A stretch of 9,288 nt of DNA from an uncultured Fastidiosipila sp. (GCA_938014865.1 CALLQJ010000213.1:1-9288); one strand, 5' to 3'; positions 1-7,297 are shown, numbered from the stretch's first letter. Notes: generated from the letters alone by a model not told the origin. Numbers and translations are program-made.

Positions 1-1679
1 AATCGATGAGCATTGAAGAGAAAACAGGTGCCATGATGACACTTGGATTCGCAGGTGTTGTACCTAAAAACAATGTGTATGAATATATAAACAAATATCA
101 CTGCGGAGGACTGCGCTTATCTCCGGAGGTCCGTAATTTTGGCTCTTACGTTGATCCCAAATCGGGCAAAGCAATTATGGACATCGGAGATTTTTCCGGC
201 ATAAAGTACAGTAAGAGATCTCCCGTGTGTAAACCTTCGTACTATAGAAATGTTTTACGAGATTTACAGCGAGAAGCCAGGAACAGAAAATCAGGTATAC
301 CTCTTCATTTCAGTACTGATATGGAAGGCGGGACTTCAACGGATCCTCTTTTTAATGAGATGGTCTATTTTCCTAAGCCTATGGGGATTCGAGCGACCGG
401 CAAACCAAGTCGAGCATATGAAATAGCACTGGCTCAAGGTAAGCAGTTGAAGTCAATGGGAATCAACTGGATTCATTCACCTGTATTAGATGTAAATTCA
501 AATCCTAATAATCCGGAAATATACAATCGTTCCTATTCAGATAAAGCTGAAGATGTATATATTTATGCAAAAGAAACTTGCCGAGGTTTTAAAGATGCAG
601 GTATCATCACGACCGGCAAACACTTTCCGGGAAGAGGCAGTTCGCATGTAGATGCCCATTTTTCAGAACCGCGCATTGAAGCAGATCTTCAGGATCTGAA
701 AAAACGCGATTTATATCCTTATTTCAAGTTGTTTGAAGACAATGTTTTGCCGGCTGTCATGATCGCACACTCAGTCTACGATTCACTTGATCCGGAAAGA
801 ATGGCAACTTTTTCTCATAAGATCATTCATGAATTATTACGCGGCAAAATGGGTTTTGATGGCGTTGTTACCTCTGATTCTATGACTATGGCTGCCATTG
901 TAAAAGAATACGGAGTTCCTGAAGGTTGTGTTATGGCCTTAGAAGCAGGGGCAGATTTAGTTTTGATGAAAGCTGAAACGAATCTTGTGGGCGAAACATT
1001 TGAGGCAATTCTGAAAGCTATAAAAGACGGAAGATTAAAAGAAGAATTTGTGGATCAAAAAATAGGCAGAATACTAAAACTTAAGATGGATTACGGCTTG
1101 TTTGATGAAGAGGATCAAGCAGCCCCTGATCCGGACACAGTTATTTGTGATGCACGTTTTTCTGAACTAGCTGATGAGGTGGCAAAAGAATCTTTATATA
1201 TATATAAATCAAATGACTTACCCTTATCTGCAGATGATCAATCCGTTTTGGTGATTGAACAAAAGATCAAACACTACAATTTAATCAGCTGGCATTCCGG
1301 ACAGTTTTATGAAAGATTACAAACTCATAATCCTTATGTACATTATCTTGAAACAGATTTTGTATATGACGAAGCAGATAAAACTAATATTGAAAGACTG
1401 GTCGACAAACATGACACGATCATTATGACCTCATATTTCTTGAGAGGTAACAGAAAAAATTTAGATTATTTAAATGAGCTTTTAGATCGCTTTCCTCAAA
1501 AATGTTTTATCTTTGTCACAAATACACCCTATGAAACCTTGAGTATACCAAGTAAAGCAAATAATGTTCTGATTACTTTTTCAATGGCACCTGCAGCTTT
1601 TTTGAATGCTGCAGATGTGATTTTCGGATATGGCGAAGCGAACGGTGACTGGCCGTTATATGGTCCGAATAAGGGTTGA
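1..1679 (+). CDS. Glycoside hydrolase family 3, beta-N-acetylhexosaminidase-like (5' end probably outside window)
   Basis: Retaining beta-glycosidase of family GH3, most like the NagZ/beta-hexosaminidase branch. Numbering from the first visible ATG (position 6) gives 557 residues. The TIM barrel spans about 1-360: a substrate-site DMEGG (105-109), LDVNSNPNNP (161-170), the acid/base loop KHFPGRGSSHVDAH (205-218) with the Asp-x-His pair D216/H218 that serves as acid/base in NagZ-type enzymes, and TSDSMTM (289-295) whose D291 is the expected nucleophile. Residues from about 385 look like the alpha/beta C-terminal domain, ending in the usual FGxxxxxGxWP-like strand. No signal peptide is visible, so action inside the cell on an imported glycoside is inferred. 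The codon before ATG-6 is TCG, giving SMSIEEK, which resembles the internal SMTLEEKIGQ segment of longer GH3 proteins; no stop or ribosome site precedes it, so the true start is probably upstream. Odd points: Arg210 where NagZ usually has His, and Met106 for the usual Gln. The aglycone and exact sugar cannot be read from sequence. Confidence 0.85.
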   Translation, partial: SMSIEEKTGAMMTLGFAGVVPKNNVYEYINKYHCGGLRLSPEVRNFGSYVDPKSGKAIMDIGDFSGIKYSKRSPVCKPSYYRNVLRDLQREARNRKSGIPLHFSTDMEGGTSTDPLFNEMVYFPKPMGIRATGKPSRAYEIALAQGKQLKSMGINWIHSPVLDVNSNPNNPEIYNRSYSDKAEDVYIYAKETCRGFKDAGIITTGKHFPGRGSSHVDAHFSEPRIEADLQDLKKRDLYPYFKLFEDNVLPAVMIAHSVYDSLDPERMATFSHKIIHELLRGKMGFDGVVTSDSMTMAAIVKEYGVPEGCVMALEAGADLVLMKAETNLVGETFEAILKAIKDGRLKEEFVDQKIGRILKLKMDYGLFDEEDQAAPDPDTVICDARFSELADEVAKESLYIYKSNDLPLSADDQSVLVIEQKIKHYNLISWHSGQFYERLQTHNPYVHYLETDFVYDEADKTNIERLVDKHDTIIMTSYFLRGNRKNLDYLNELLDRFPQKCFIFVTNTPYETLSIPSKANNVLITFSMAPAAFLNAADVIFGYGEANGDWPLYGPNKG

Positions 1680-1683
1680 GAAA

Positions 1684-3171
1684 ATGAAACATAACAGTCT
1701 GCTAATCGTTGATTTAGGAACTTCCAGTGTTCGTGTTTTTGAGATGGGCATAAATGGAGAAGTTATATGGCATCAACAAAAATGTTACAGGCCTGAATAT
1801 CTTGATGAAACGCACATAGAACAAGATCCGGAGATCTGGCTGAAATCTTTAGATGAAATATTGAAAAATGTGTCAGGGGTAAATAATGGCTTTGAGAAAG
1901 TTCTGGGGATTGTGCTGACTGCACAGCGTTCTTCGCTTATTCCTGTTGATAGCACGGGAAAGGCGTTGAGGCCTGCGCTCATGTGGCAGGACAGGCGGCA
2001 TATACAGGTTTGTGAAAGATTAAAGGATGACTATCCTGAAATTCAATCCATTACAGGTTCTCATGTTAATACGGCGTATTCCGGACCTAAAATGCTGTGG
2101 CTAAAAGAGAATGAACCTGAAATTTATGAACGCGCCTATAAACTATTAAGTCCTGCCGAGTACTTAATCTACGGCTTAACAGGAGAGATAAAAATTGACC
2201 AGACTTATGCGAGTCGTTCCTTGCTCTTTGACATAAAGCGCTTAGATTGGTCAGATTACTTGCTTGAAACCTGGGGGCTGGATCGTAAAAAACTAAGTGA
2301 AATAGTTCCGCCTGCTTCTGTCGTCGGCGAGATTCTTCCGAAGTGGGTTGAGCGTTGGAATCTGCCCGGCCGCTTACCGTTAATTACTGCGGGCGGAGAT
2401 CAACAGTGTTCAGCATTAGGACTCGGAATGGTGGAGGAAGGTGATTTTGAAATTACTGCAGGAACCGGCGGTTATGCGATGACACTTTCTTCGAACTTAC
2501 CTGAAAATGCAAGAGGATGCACGATCAACGTTTCCGGAATCCCCGGATATTATGTTGTAGAAGGTACGATGTTAGCTTGTGGCTGTGCTTTTGATTTTTT
2601 TCGAAAACTGCTTTATCCGGCTTGTTCATACGCTGAAATAGATAAAGAAATGGAGACAGTCGAAATAGGTTCAAACGGTATTGTTATACTGCCCTTTTTC
2701 CAGGGCTCAGGTTCTCCGACTTGGTCACCTTATAAAAGTGCAGATATTATGGGTTTGACTTTAAGTTCAACGAGAGCCGAGATAAGTTCTGCCTGTCTTG
2801 AGGCAATAGCTTGTGAGTTAACAGATTTGGTACGGCTTTTAGAAAGCGTTGTCAAGATAAAAGCAAGCAAAGTATCCATTGCCGGAGGGCTCACAAATAA
2901 TAAAAAGTTTAATGATTCTCTGGCTGCTCTATTGAATATTCCGCTTATAAAACCTATTGAATATGAATCCAGCATCTATGGTGCATTTATGTCCGGATGT
3001 GTTGCATTAGGAATCGATCATTCACATAAAGAAGTAAAAAAGAGAATCAATCCTCTTGTTGATACAGAAAGAATCAACGCTTCGTCTGAGGAAGCTGAAA
3101 AATACAGTATGGTGCTGGATCGGTATATCCGGGCAAAATCAGAAAATCATATAACGAACATAGAAAAATGA
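1684..3171 (+). CDS. FGGY-family carbohydrate kinase (xylulokinase/L-xylulose kinase-like)
   Basis: ATP-dependent sugar kinase of the FGGY family, 495 residues, the usual length for this family. Both actin-fold halves are present. The N-terminal phosphate loop is DLGTSS (10-15); HIEQDP (44-49) and LMWQDRR (99-105) are sugar-site segments typical of the family; AGGDQQCSALGLG contains the catalytic base D239, close to D233 of E. coli XylB; LPFFQGSGSPTW (336-347) opens the C-terminal domain; AGGLTNN (about 400-406) is the adenosine-binding turn. I chose ATG-1684 over an in-frame ATG at 1630, because 1684 places the family N-terminus exactly at the start and has AAGGGT (1671-1676) seven bases upstream. 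It begins four bases after the hydrolase stop, so translational coupling is likely. Specificity cannot be fixed: next to UlaE and UlaF, L-xylulose is the most economical guess because its 5-phosphate is the UlaE substrate (compare LyxK in E. coli). D-xylulose, L-ribulose or a gulonate-type acid remain possible. Confidence 0.9.
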   Translation: MKHNSLLIVDLGTSSVRVFEMGINGEVIWHQQKCYRPEYLDETHIEQDPEIWLKSLDEILKNVSGVNNGFEKVLGIVLTAQRSSLIPVDSTGKALRPALMWQDRRHIQVCERLKDDYPEIQSITGSHVNTAYSGPKMLWLKENEPEIYERAYKLLSPAEYLIYGLTGEIKIDQTYASRSLLFDIKRLDWSDYLLETWGLDRKKLSEIVPPASVVGEILPKWVERWNLPGRLPLITAGGDQQCSALGLGMVEEGDFEITAGTGGYAMTLSSNLPENARGCTINVSGIPGYYVVEGTMLACGCAFDFFRKLLYPACSYAEIDKEMETVEIGSNGIVILPFFQGSGSPTWSPYKSADIMGLTLSSTRAEISSACLEAIACELTDLVRLLESVVKIKASKVSIAGGLTNNKKFNDSLAALLNIPLIKPIEYESSIYGAFMSGCVALGIDHSHKEVKKRINPLVDTERINASSEEAEKYSMVLDRYIRAKSENHITNIEK

Positions 3172-3249
3172 CGAAATAAATAACATCGGTATTTCAGAGA
3201 ATTTAAGACATACAGATACCGTCAGTTTTAGATTTTACAGGAGCATATT

Positions 3250-4101
3250 ATGACTTATCAATTAGGATTATATGAAAAAGCTATTCCGCAGGAAGTTTCC
3301 TGGGAACAGCGTTTTAAGCTTGCTAAAAAAGCAGGTTTTGACTTTATCGAATTGAGCATTGATGAAAGTGACTATCGATTGGAGCGACTCAAGTGGCCGC
3401 TGGATAAACGTTTAGAATTAGTAAATATTTCCAAAACAATCGGTATTCCGATCCGCTCAATCTGTCTTTCGGGCCATAGAAAATTTCCGCTTGGAAGTAA
3501 TGATACTAAGAAACGACAGCAAAGCTTAAACATCGGGTATGAGGCTATTGATCTGGCTTCTGATCTGGGTGTTCGCTTGATACAACTGGCCGGCTATGAC
3601 GTTTACTATGAGGACAGTAGTTCAGAGACGAAAGAACAATTCGTGAATAACTTAGTGAAATTGGTCGAATACGCATCGGCGCGAGAAGTGGTTTTAGCTT
3701 TTGAGACAATGGAAACACCTTTTATGGATACCGTTCAAAAAGCAATGCATTTCGTTGATAAAATATCCAGCCCATGGCTGGGAGTCTATCCGGATATTGG
3801 GAACTTATCGAATGCTGCAAAAAAATATGATCATACGGTAAATGATGATCTGGAAACAGGAAGAGGACATATTTTTGCGGCCCATTTAAAAGAAACACGA
3901 GAGGGAGAATACCGAGAAGTGCCATTCGGAAAAGGACATACTGAATTCGCAAAGAATATTGCTCAATTGAAGGATTTGGGCGTTCGCTCTTTTGTGGGTG
4001 AGTTTTGGTATGTAGGTCAGGAAGACTGGGAGCAAGATTTATTCTTCGCAGGTGAATTTTTAAGAGAAAAAATTGAAGAAGGATTTAGCCGAAGTCGTTA
4101 A
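3250..4101 (+). CDS. ulaE: L-ribulose-5-phosphate 3-epimerase (L-xylulose-5-phosphate 3-epimerase), UlaE/SgbU type
   Basis: Interconverts L-xylulose 5-phosphate and L-ribulose 5-phosphate in the cytoplasm. The 283-residue protein is a full-length xylose-isomerase-like TIM barrel and follows E. coli UlaE almost block by block: LGLYEKA near the N-terminus, AKKAGFDFIELSIDE (25-39), the phosphate-site segment SGHRKFPLGS (74-83), QLAGYDVYY (112-120) and YPDIGNLS (180-187). Four expected metal ligands can be placed: E152 (AFETME), D182 (PDIGN), H212 (AAHLKE) and E251 (VGEFWY). A good AGGAG ribosome site lies at 3239-3243, six bases before the ATG. The gene sits 78 bases after the kinase and 20 bases before the propeller gene. 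The assignment is secure at family level; the only alternative is a related hexulose-phosphate epimerase, which the close match to UlaE makes unlikely. Confidence 0.93.
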   Translation: MTYQLGLYEKAIPQEVSWEQRFKLAKKAGFDFIELSIDESDYRLERLKWPLDKRLELVNISKTIGIPIRSICLSGHRKFPLGSNDTKKRQQSLNIGYEAIDLASDLGVRLIQLAGYDVYYEDSSSETKEQFVNNLVKLVEYASAREVVLAFETMETPFMDTVQKAMHFVDKISSPWLGVYPDIGNLSNAAKKYDHTVNDDLETGRGHIFAAHLKETREGEYREVPFGKGHTEFAKNIAQLKDLGVRSFVGEFWYVGQEDWEQDLFFAGEFLREKIEEGFSRSR

Positions 4102-4121
4102 TTCTGTAAGGAGTATTTATT

Positions 4122-5210
4122 ATGATTAAAGTTGATAAAAAAGTAATTGCAAGAATGAATAAATGCTATGCGATTTGTTTATTAGAATCGGGAGGAGAAA
4201 AATCCTTTTTAGTAGCTACTGAAAAAGAGGGAGATTGCCGCAGATTTGATATTGAAGGGAATCCTATTGAAACCATATGGACTGAACCCGGCGGTGTCAT
4301 GACAATGGTTCAGATTCCTAACGGGAACGGGGCTTTTCTTTCAACACAAAAATTTTATTCTCCTAATAACTCTTCTGAGGCAAAGATAGTAATTGCTGAA
4401 CCGATTGATAATACGGGTAAAAAAGTAAATTCATTAAAAGAGAAACATACGTGGAGAATCAAGACGCTTTGTCAAATGCCGTATATTCATCGATTTGACA
4501 TTATACCGGGCGGCAATAAATACTACATCATTGCTTGCACAATAAAGTCAGATCATAAATACAAAGATGATTGGCGATACCCCGGTAAGATTTGGGTAAG
4601 AGAATTACCTGAAAGCTTCGATGCTTATGATGCGGATGCAGGCAATCCTATGGAATTTGATCTTCTTCAAGACGGACTTTTGAAAAATCATGGCTACGGC
4701 CGTTTCGAAAAAGATGGAAAAGTCTGCAGTTTGATAGGTGCAGAGAATGGTCTGTTTAAGGTAAGTCCGCCAAATGAGGAAGAAGCGCAATGGCAAATTA
4801 AAAAGATATTAGACAGACCGACAAGTGATGTACGTGCGATTGATATAGACGGTGACGGGAAAAACGAGTATATGATTTTTTCGCCGTTTCACGGTAGTGA
4901 TTTATCTTTTTATAAAGAAAGTAAAGACGGTTTGGAAGCTTTTTACCATCATTCTGAAGACTTACCTTTCCTGCATGCCTTATGGGCAGGTGAAATTAAA
5001 AACAAAGCAAGCTTTATCCTTGGACATAGGGGAGGTGATAGAGATCTGATGCTGGCAAGCTGGAATGATTCAACGAATAAAATTGAATTTACAATTTTAG
5101 ATCACGATAGAGGTCCGGCGAATGTTCTTGCATACAATATTGACGGGCAGGATTTTATAGTTGCGACCAATCGAGAAACTAATGAAGTAGCACTTTATAA
5201 ATTAAAATAA
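4122..5210 (+). CDS. Uncharacterised cytoplasmic protein with beta-propeller (VCBS/FG-GAP-like) character
   Basis: I do not recognise a characterised family. The 362-residue protein starts without a signal peptide or membrane segment and is built of repeated beta-rich stretches, each a run of alternating hydrophobic residues followed by a Gly/Asp/Asn turn: roughly 16-52, 57-92, 122-162, 190-215, 236-266, 284-325 and 333-362. That suggests a six- or seven-bladed propeller. Residues 241-249, DIDGDGKNE, form a DxDGDG calcium-loop motif as found in VCBS/FG-GAP repeats; DHDRGPANVLAYNIDGQ (327-343) looks like a weaker copy of that blade edge. It has its own strong ribosome site, TAAGGAG at 4107-4113, and lies between ulaE and ulaG with gaps of 20 and 43 bases, so co-expression and a role in the same pathway are inferred. 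Sugar lactonases, epimerases and sugar-binding regulators can all have propeller folds, but no catalytic motif is visible, so no enzyme name is given. Confidence 0.85.
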   Translation: MIKVDKKVIARMNKCYAICLLESGGEKSFLVATEKEGDCRRFDIEGNPIETIWTEPGGVMTMVQIPNGNGAFLSTQKFYSPNNSSEAKIVIAEPIDNTGKKVNSLKEKHTWRIKTLCQMPYIHRFDIIPGGNKYYIIACTIKSDHKYKDDWRYPGKIWVRELPESFDAYDADAGNPMEFDLLQDGLLKNHGYGRFEKDGKVCSLIGAENGLFKVSPPNEEEAQWQIKKILDRPTSDVRAIDIDGDGKNEYMIFSPFHGSDLSFYKESKDGLEAFYHHSEDLPFLHALWAGEIKNKASFILGHRGGDRDLMLASWNDSTNKIEFTILDHDRGPANVLAYNIDGQDFIVATNRETNEVALYKLK

Positions 5211-5253
5211 CAAATCTTATGGTTTGGTTTAATAGAATTAGAAAGAGGTTATT

Positions 5254-6318
5254 ATGTCAAAAATTGATGAAATTACGAGAGAAAAATGGATCCTGGGGGC
5301 TTTCCCTGAGTGGGGAACTTGGCTGAATGAGGAAATTGATAACACGGTTGTTGAAAAAGGCAGTTTGGCAATGTGGTGGATCGGCTGCGTAGGCATGTGG
5401 TTTAAAACCGAAAATAATACAAATATTGCCATTGATCTATGGTTCGGAAACGGTAAAAGGACTCAAAAAGTTGCTGACATGAAACCCTATCATCAAATGA
5501 GGAATATGATGGGAGTGAAAAAGCTTCAGCCTAACAGAAGAGCTTATCCGATAGTATATGATCCCTTCGCGGTTACTCAGGTCGATGCTGTTTTATCAAC
5601 GCACTATCATAATGACCATATTGATCCGTTTTTTGCAAAAGCTGTATTGGACAATTGCGATTCGGATGTACCTTTTATCGGACCGAAAGAATGTATAAAA
5701 AAATGGAAAGCTTGGGGCGTTCCCGAAGAACGATTAAAATTGGTTAAACCCGGAGACGTAATTACCATCAAAGATACAAAAATTCATGTACTGGATTCTT
5801 ATGACAGAACATGTTTGGTTACTACAGAGGTCGGCGAGGATTTAGAAGGCGTTTGCCCAAGTAATATGGATGAAAAAGCCGTCAATTATCTCTTTGAATT
5901 TCCAAATTGTTCAGTTTATCACAGTGGTGATTCACATTATTCAATTCGATACGCAGAAATCGGGAAAAAATATGATATAGATATTGCATTTGGATCTTAT
6001 GGAGAAAATCCTGCCGGATGTCAAGATAAAATGACGTCGGTAGATATTCTTCGAATGGCTGAAGCTTTGCAATGTCAAGTAGTCATACCTGTTCATTATG
6101 ATGTATGGACGAACTTTAAAGCAGATCCCAAAGAAATATTATTGCTTTATGAATATAAGAAAAATGCACTTCAATACAAATTCCATCCGTTTATCTGGGA
6201 TGTCGGAGGAAAGTACACGTGGCCGCAGGATAAAGATTTAATTGAATACCATTACAGACGTGGCTTTGAAGATTGCTTTGAAGAAGAACCCAACGTACCT
6301 TTTACATCCATCTTGTAA
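5254..6318 (+). CDS. ulaG: L-ascorbate-6-phosphate lactonase, UlaG type
   Basis: Metallo-beta-lactamase-fold lactonase that opens L-ascorbate 6-phosphate to 3-keto-L-gulonate 6-phosphate in the cytoplasm. At 354 residues it is full length and closely follows E. coli UlaG: ITREKWILGAFPEWGTWLNE (7-26), AMWWIGCVGMW (39-49), the region GVKKLQPN (87-94), and the C-terminal EYHYRRGFEDCF (331-342). The metal motif HYHNDH gives H117, H119, D121 and H122; D226 in HSGDSHY and H281 in PVHYD are the expected further ligands. E. coli UlaG has HDHNDH, so only the variable second position differs. A ribosome site AAAGAGG (5242-5248) precedes the ATG by five bases. In E. coli ulaG stands apart and diverges from ulaABCDEF; here it is in line, between the propeller gene and ulaF. 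Because no PTS is visible, whether the real substrate is ascorbate 6-phosphate or another sugar lactone is open. Confidence 0.94.
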   Translation: MSKIDEITREKWILGAFPEWGTWLNEEIDNTVVEKGSLAMWWIGCVGMWFKTENNTNIAIDLWFGNGKRTQKVADMKPYHQMRNMMGVKKLQPNRRAYPIVYDPFAVTQVDAVLSTHYHNDHIDPFFAKAVLDNCDSDVPFIGPKECIKKWKAWGVPEERLKLVKPGDVITIKDTKIHVLDSYDRTCLVTTEVGEDLEGVCPSNMDEKAVNYLFEFPNCSVYHSGDSHYSIRYAEIGKKYDIDIAFGSYGENPAGCQDKMTSVDILRMAEALQCQVVIPVHYDVWTNFKADPKEILLLYEYKKNALQYKFHPFIWDVGGKYTWPQDKDLIEYHYRRGFEDCFEEEPNVPFTSIL

Positions 6319-6376
6319 AAAATTTAAAGGGCGTTTAGACTTCTAAGTGATACATAATTTAGAAAAATGTAAGTGT

Positions 6377-6383
6377 GGAGGAG
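6377..6383 (+). promoter_or_regulatory. Ribosome binding site that fixes the ulaF start
   Basis: GGAGGAG stands immediately upstream of ATG-6387, with five bases between the GGAGG core and the start codon. An in-frame GTG at 6375 would overlap this site and has no ribosome site of its own, so the ATG is preferred. Confidence 0.8.
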
Positions 6384-6386
6384 AAA

Positions 6387-7088
6387 ATGGGCTATATCGA
6401 TTTGAAAAAACGTGTCTGGGAGGCCAATATGCGGCTGCCGGCGCTCGATCTGGTGATTTTTACCTGGGGCAATGTCAGTGAGGCAGACCGGGGGGAAAAT
6501 GTCATGGCCATTAAACCGAGCGGCGTGGATTACGAAGAACTTCATCCGGAAGACATCGTGATCGTTTCTCTGGAAACCGGGGACGTCGTGGAAGGCCTGC
6601 TGCGCCCGTCGAGCGACACCGCCACACACTTAGAACTTTACCGGGCTTTTCCCGAGATAGGGGGCATTGTCCACACGCATTCAAGAAATGCGGTGAGCTG
6701 GGCACAGGCGGGACGCGCCCTGCCGGCGTACGGGACCACCCATGCGGATTATTTTTACGGCGATGTGCCCTGCACAAGAAAGCTGACGGATGAGGAGATG
6801 GCGAAAGACTACGAGAAAAATACCGGCTTGGTCATCGCCGAAACTTTTAAAGAAAAGGAAATCGATCCTGAAGCCGTGCCGGCTGTTCTGGTGGCGGGAC
6901 ACGGGCCCTTCAGCTGGGGCAAGGATGCGGCCGAGGCCGTTTACCATGCCAAAGTCCTGGAAGAATGTGCGGCAATGGCCATGCAGACCGAAGAGATTAA
7001 TCCCGACGTCAAGCGGATCGAGCAAGGTCTATTGGATAAGCATTATATGCGAAAGCACGGCCCCGGCGCCTATTACGGGCAGAACTAA
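6387..7088 (+). CDS. ulaF: L-ribulose-5-phosphate 4-epimerase, UlaF/AraD type
   Basis: Zinc-dependent class II aldolase-fold epimerase converting L-ribulose 5-phosphate to D-xylulose 5-phosphate. The 233 residues match E. coli UlaF/AraD over their whole length. Family signatures are FTWGNVSEADR (25-35), IKPSGVDY (42-49), RPSSDTATHLELYR (73-86), IVHTHS (94-99), GTTHADYFYGDVPCTR (116-131), HGPFSWG (172-178) and the C-terminal RKHGPGAYYGQ. Zinc ligands are H96, H98 and H172 with D77 nearby; D121 and Y230 correspond to the catalytic D120 and Y229 of AraD. The C-terminal tail separates it from L-fuculose and L-rhamnulose aldolases. The ulaF name is chosen over araD because of the ulaE/ulaG neighbours. 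It starts 68 bases after ulaG. Its base composition and codon choice are G+C-rich like the transketolase and unlike the five genes before it. A terminator follows 22 bases after the stop. Confidence 0.95.
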   Translation: MGYIDLKKRVWEANMRLPALDLVIFTWGNVSEADRGENVMAIKPSGVDYEELHPEDIVIVSLETGDVVEGLLRPSSDTATHLELYRAFPEIGGIVHTHSRNAVSWAQAGRALPAYGTTHADYFYGDVPCTRKLTDEEMAKDYEKNTGLVIAETFKEKEIDPEAVPAVLVAGHGPFSWGKDAAEAVYHAKVLEECAAMAMQTEEINPDVKRIEQGLLDKHYMRKHGPGAYYGQN

Positions 7089-7102
7089 AAATAATTTCTA
7101 AC

Positions 7103-7157
7103 GGCAAAACAGCGCTTTCGCGGCGCTTTTTTGCTGTCTTCGGGCGGGCAAAACAGC
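7103..7157. repeat. Direct repeat of GGCAAAACAGC flanking the terminator
   Basis: The 11-base word GGCAAAACAGC occurs at 7103-7113 and again at 7147-7157, with the second half of the terminator between. A perfect 10-base palindrome TTTGCGCAAA follows at 7161-7170. The repeats may be chance or regulatory; nothing in the sequence decides it. Confidence 0.4.
7111..7132 (+). terminator. Rho-independent terminator after ulaF
   Basis: AGCGC (7111-7115) pairs with GCGCT (7123-7127) around a seven-base loop, followed directly by a run of T to 7132. The A-run at 7106-7109 can pair with part of the T tract, which would also allow weak termination of transcription from the other side. It closes the ula-type operon before the transketolase. 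Confidence 0.75.
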
Positions 7158-7180
7158 TTATTTGCGCAAAAGCACAAGAT

Positions 7181-7240
7181 TTGCCGGATTTCCCGCATTT
7201 TTTATATGTCACGCACGCCTGCTTCGTGCTAGGTTAAAAT
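7181..7240 (+). promoter_or_regulatory. Candidate promoters for the transketolase gene
   Basis: Two weak sigma-A-like candidates are visible. TTGCCG (7181-7186) with TATATG (7203-7208) has a 16-base spacer. A separate -10-like TAAAAT at 7235-7240 lacks a clear -35 box. Because a terminator stands upstream, the transketolase needs its own promoter in this 239-base gap, but which box is used cannot be told by eye. Confidence 0.3.
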
Positions 7241-7265
7241 AGTGAACAAGCGATTTTTCAGAAAT

Positions 7266-7297
7266 TTCCGATCCGATCGGAAGGAGCTCTCGAGAGC
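7266..7297. promoter_or_regulatory. Paired inverted repeats in the transketolase leader
   Basis: TTCCGAT and ATCGGAA (7266-7272 and 7276-7282) form a perfect 7-base inverted repeat around CCG. Three bases later GCTCTCGAGAGC (7286-7297) is a perfect 12-base palindrome. They end 30 bases before the transketolase ATG and downstream of both promoter candidates, so they could be operators or hairpins in the 5' untranslated RNA. No T-run follows, so they do not look like a terminator. Confidence 0.5.

Noticed and set aside
1630..1683. N-terminal extension of the kinase from ATG-1630
   Set aside because: The extra 18 residues are basic, overlap the end of the hydrolase gene, lie before the normal FGGY N-terminus, and a ribosome site fits ATG-1684.
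6375..6386. GTG start of ulaF at 6375
   Set aside because: The GTG overlaps the Shine-Dalgarno sequence that serves ATG-6387, which also matches the family start.
6319..6386. A promoter or terminator between ulaG and ulaF
   Set aside because: The gap is AT-rich but no -35/-10 pair with proper spacing and no stable hairpin with a T-run is visible, so read-through from ulaG is the simpler view.
6790..7101. A 103-codon open frame on the plus strand in another frame of ulaF
   Set aside because: It overlaps the conserved C-terminal half of ulaF, is rich in Arg and Pro as typical out-of-frame translations of G+C-rich DNA, and matches nothing.
7281..7286. AAGGAG in the transketolase leader as a ribosome site for a leader peptide
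   Set aside because: No start codon lies at a suitable distance downstream; the bases are part of the dyad region.
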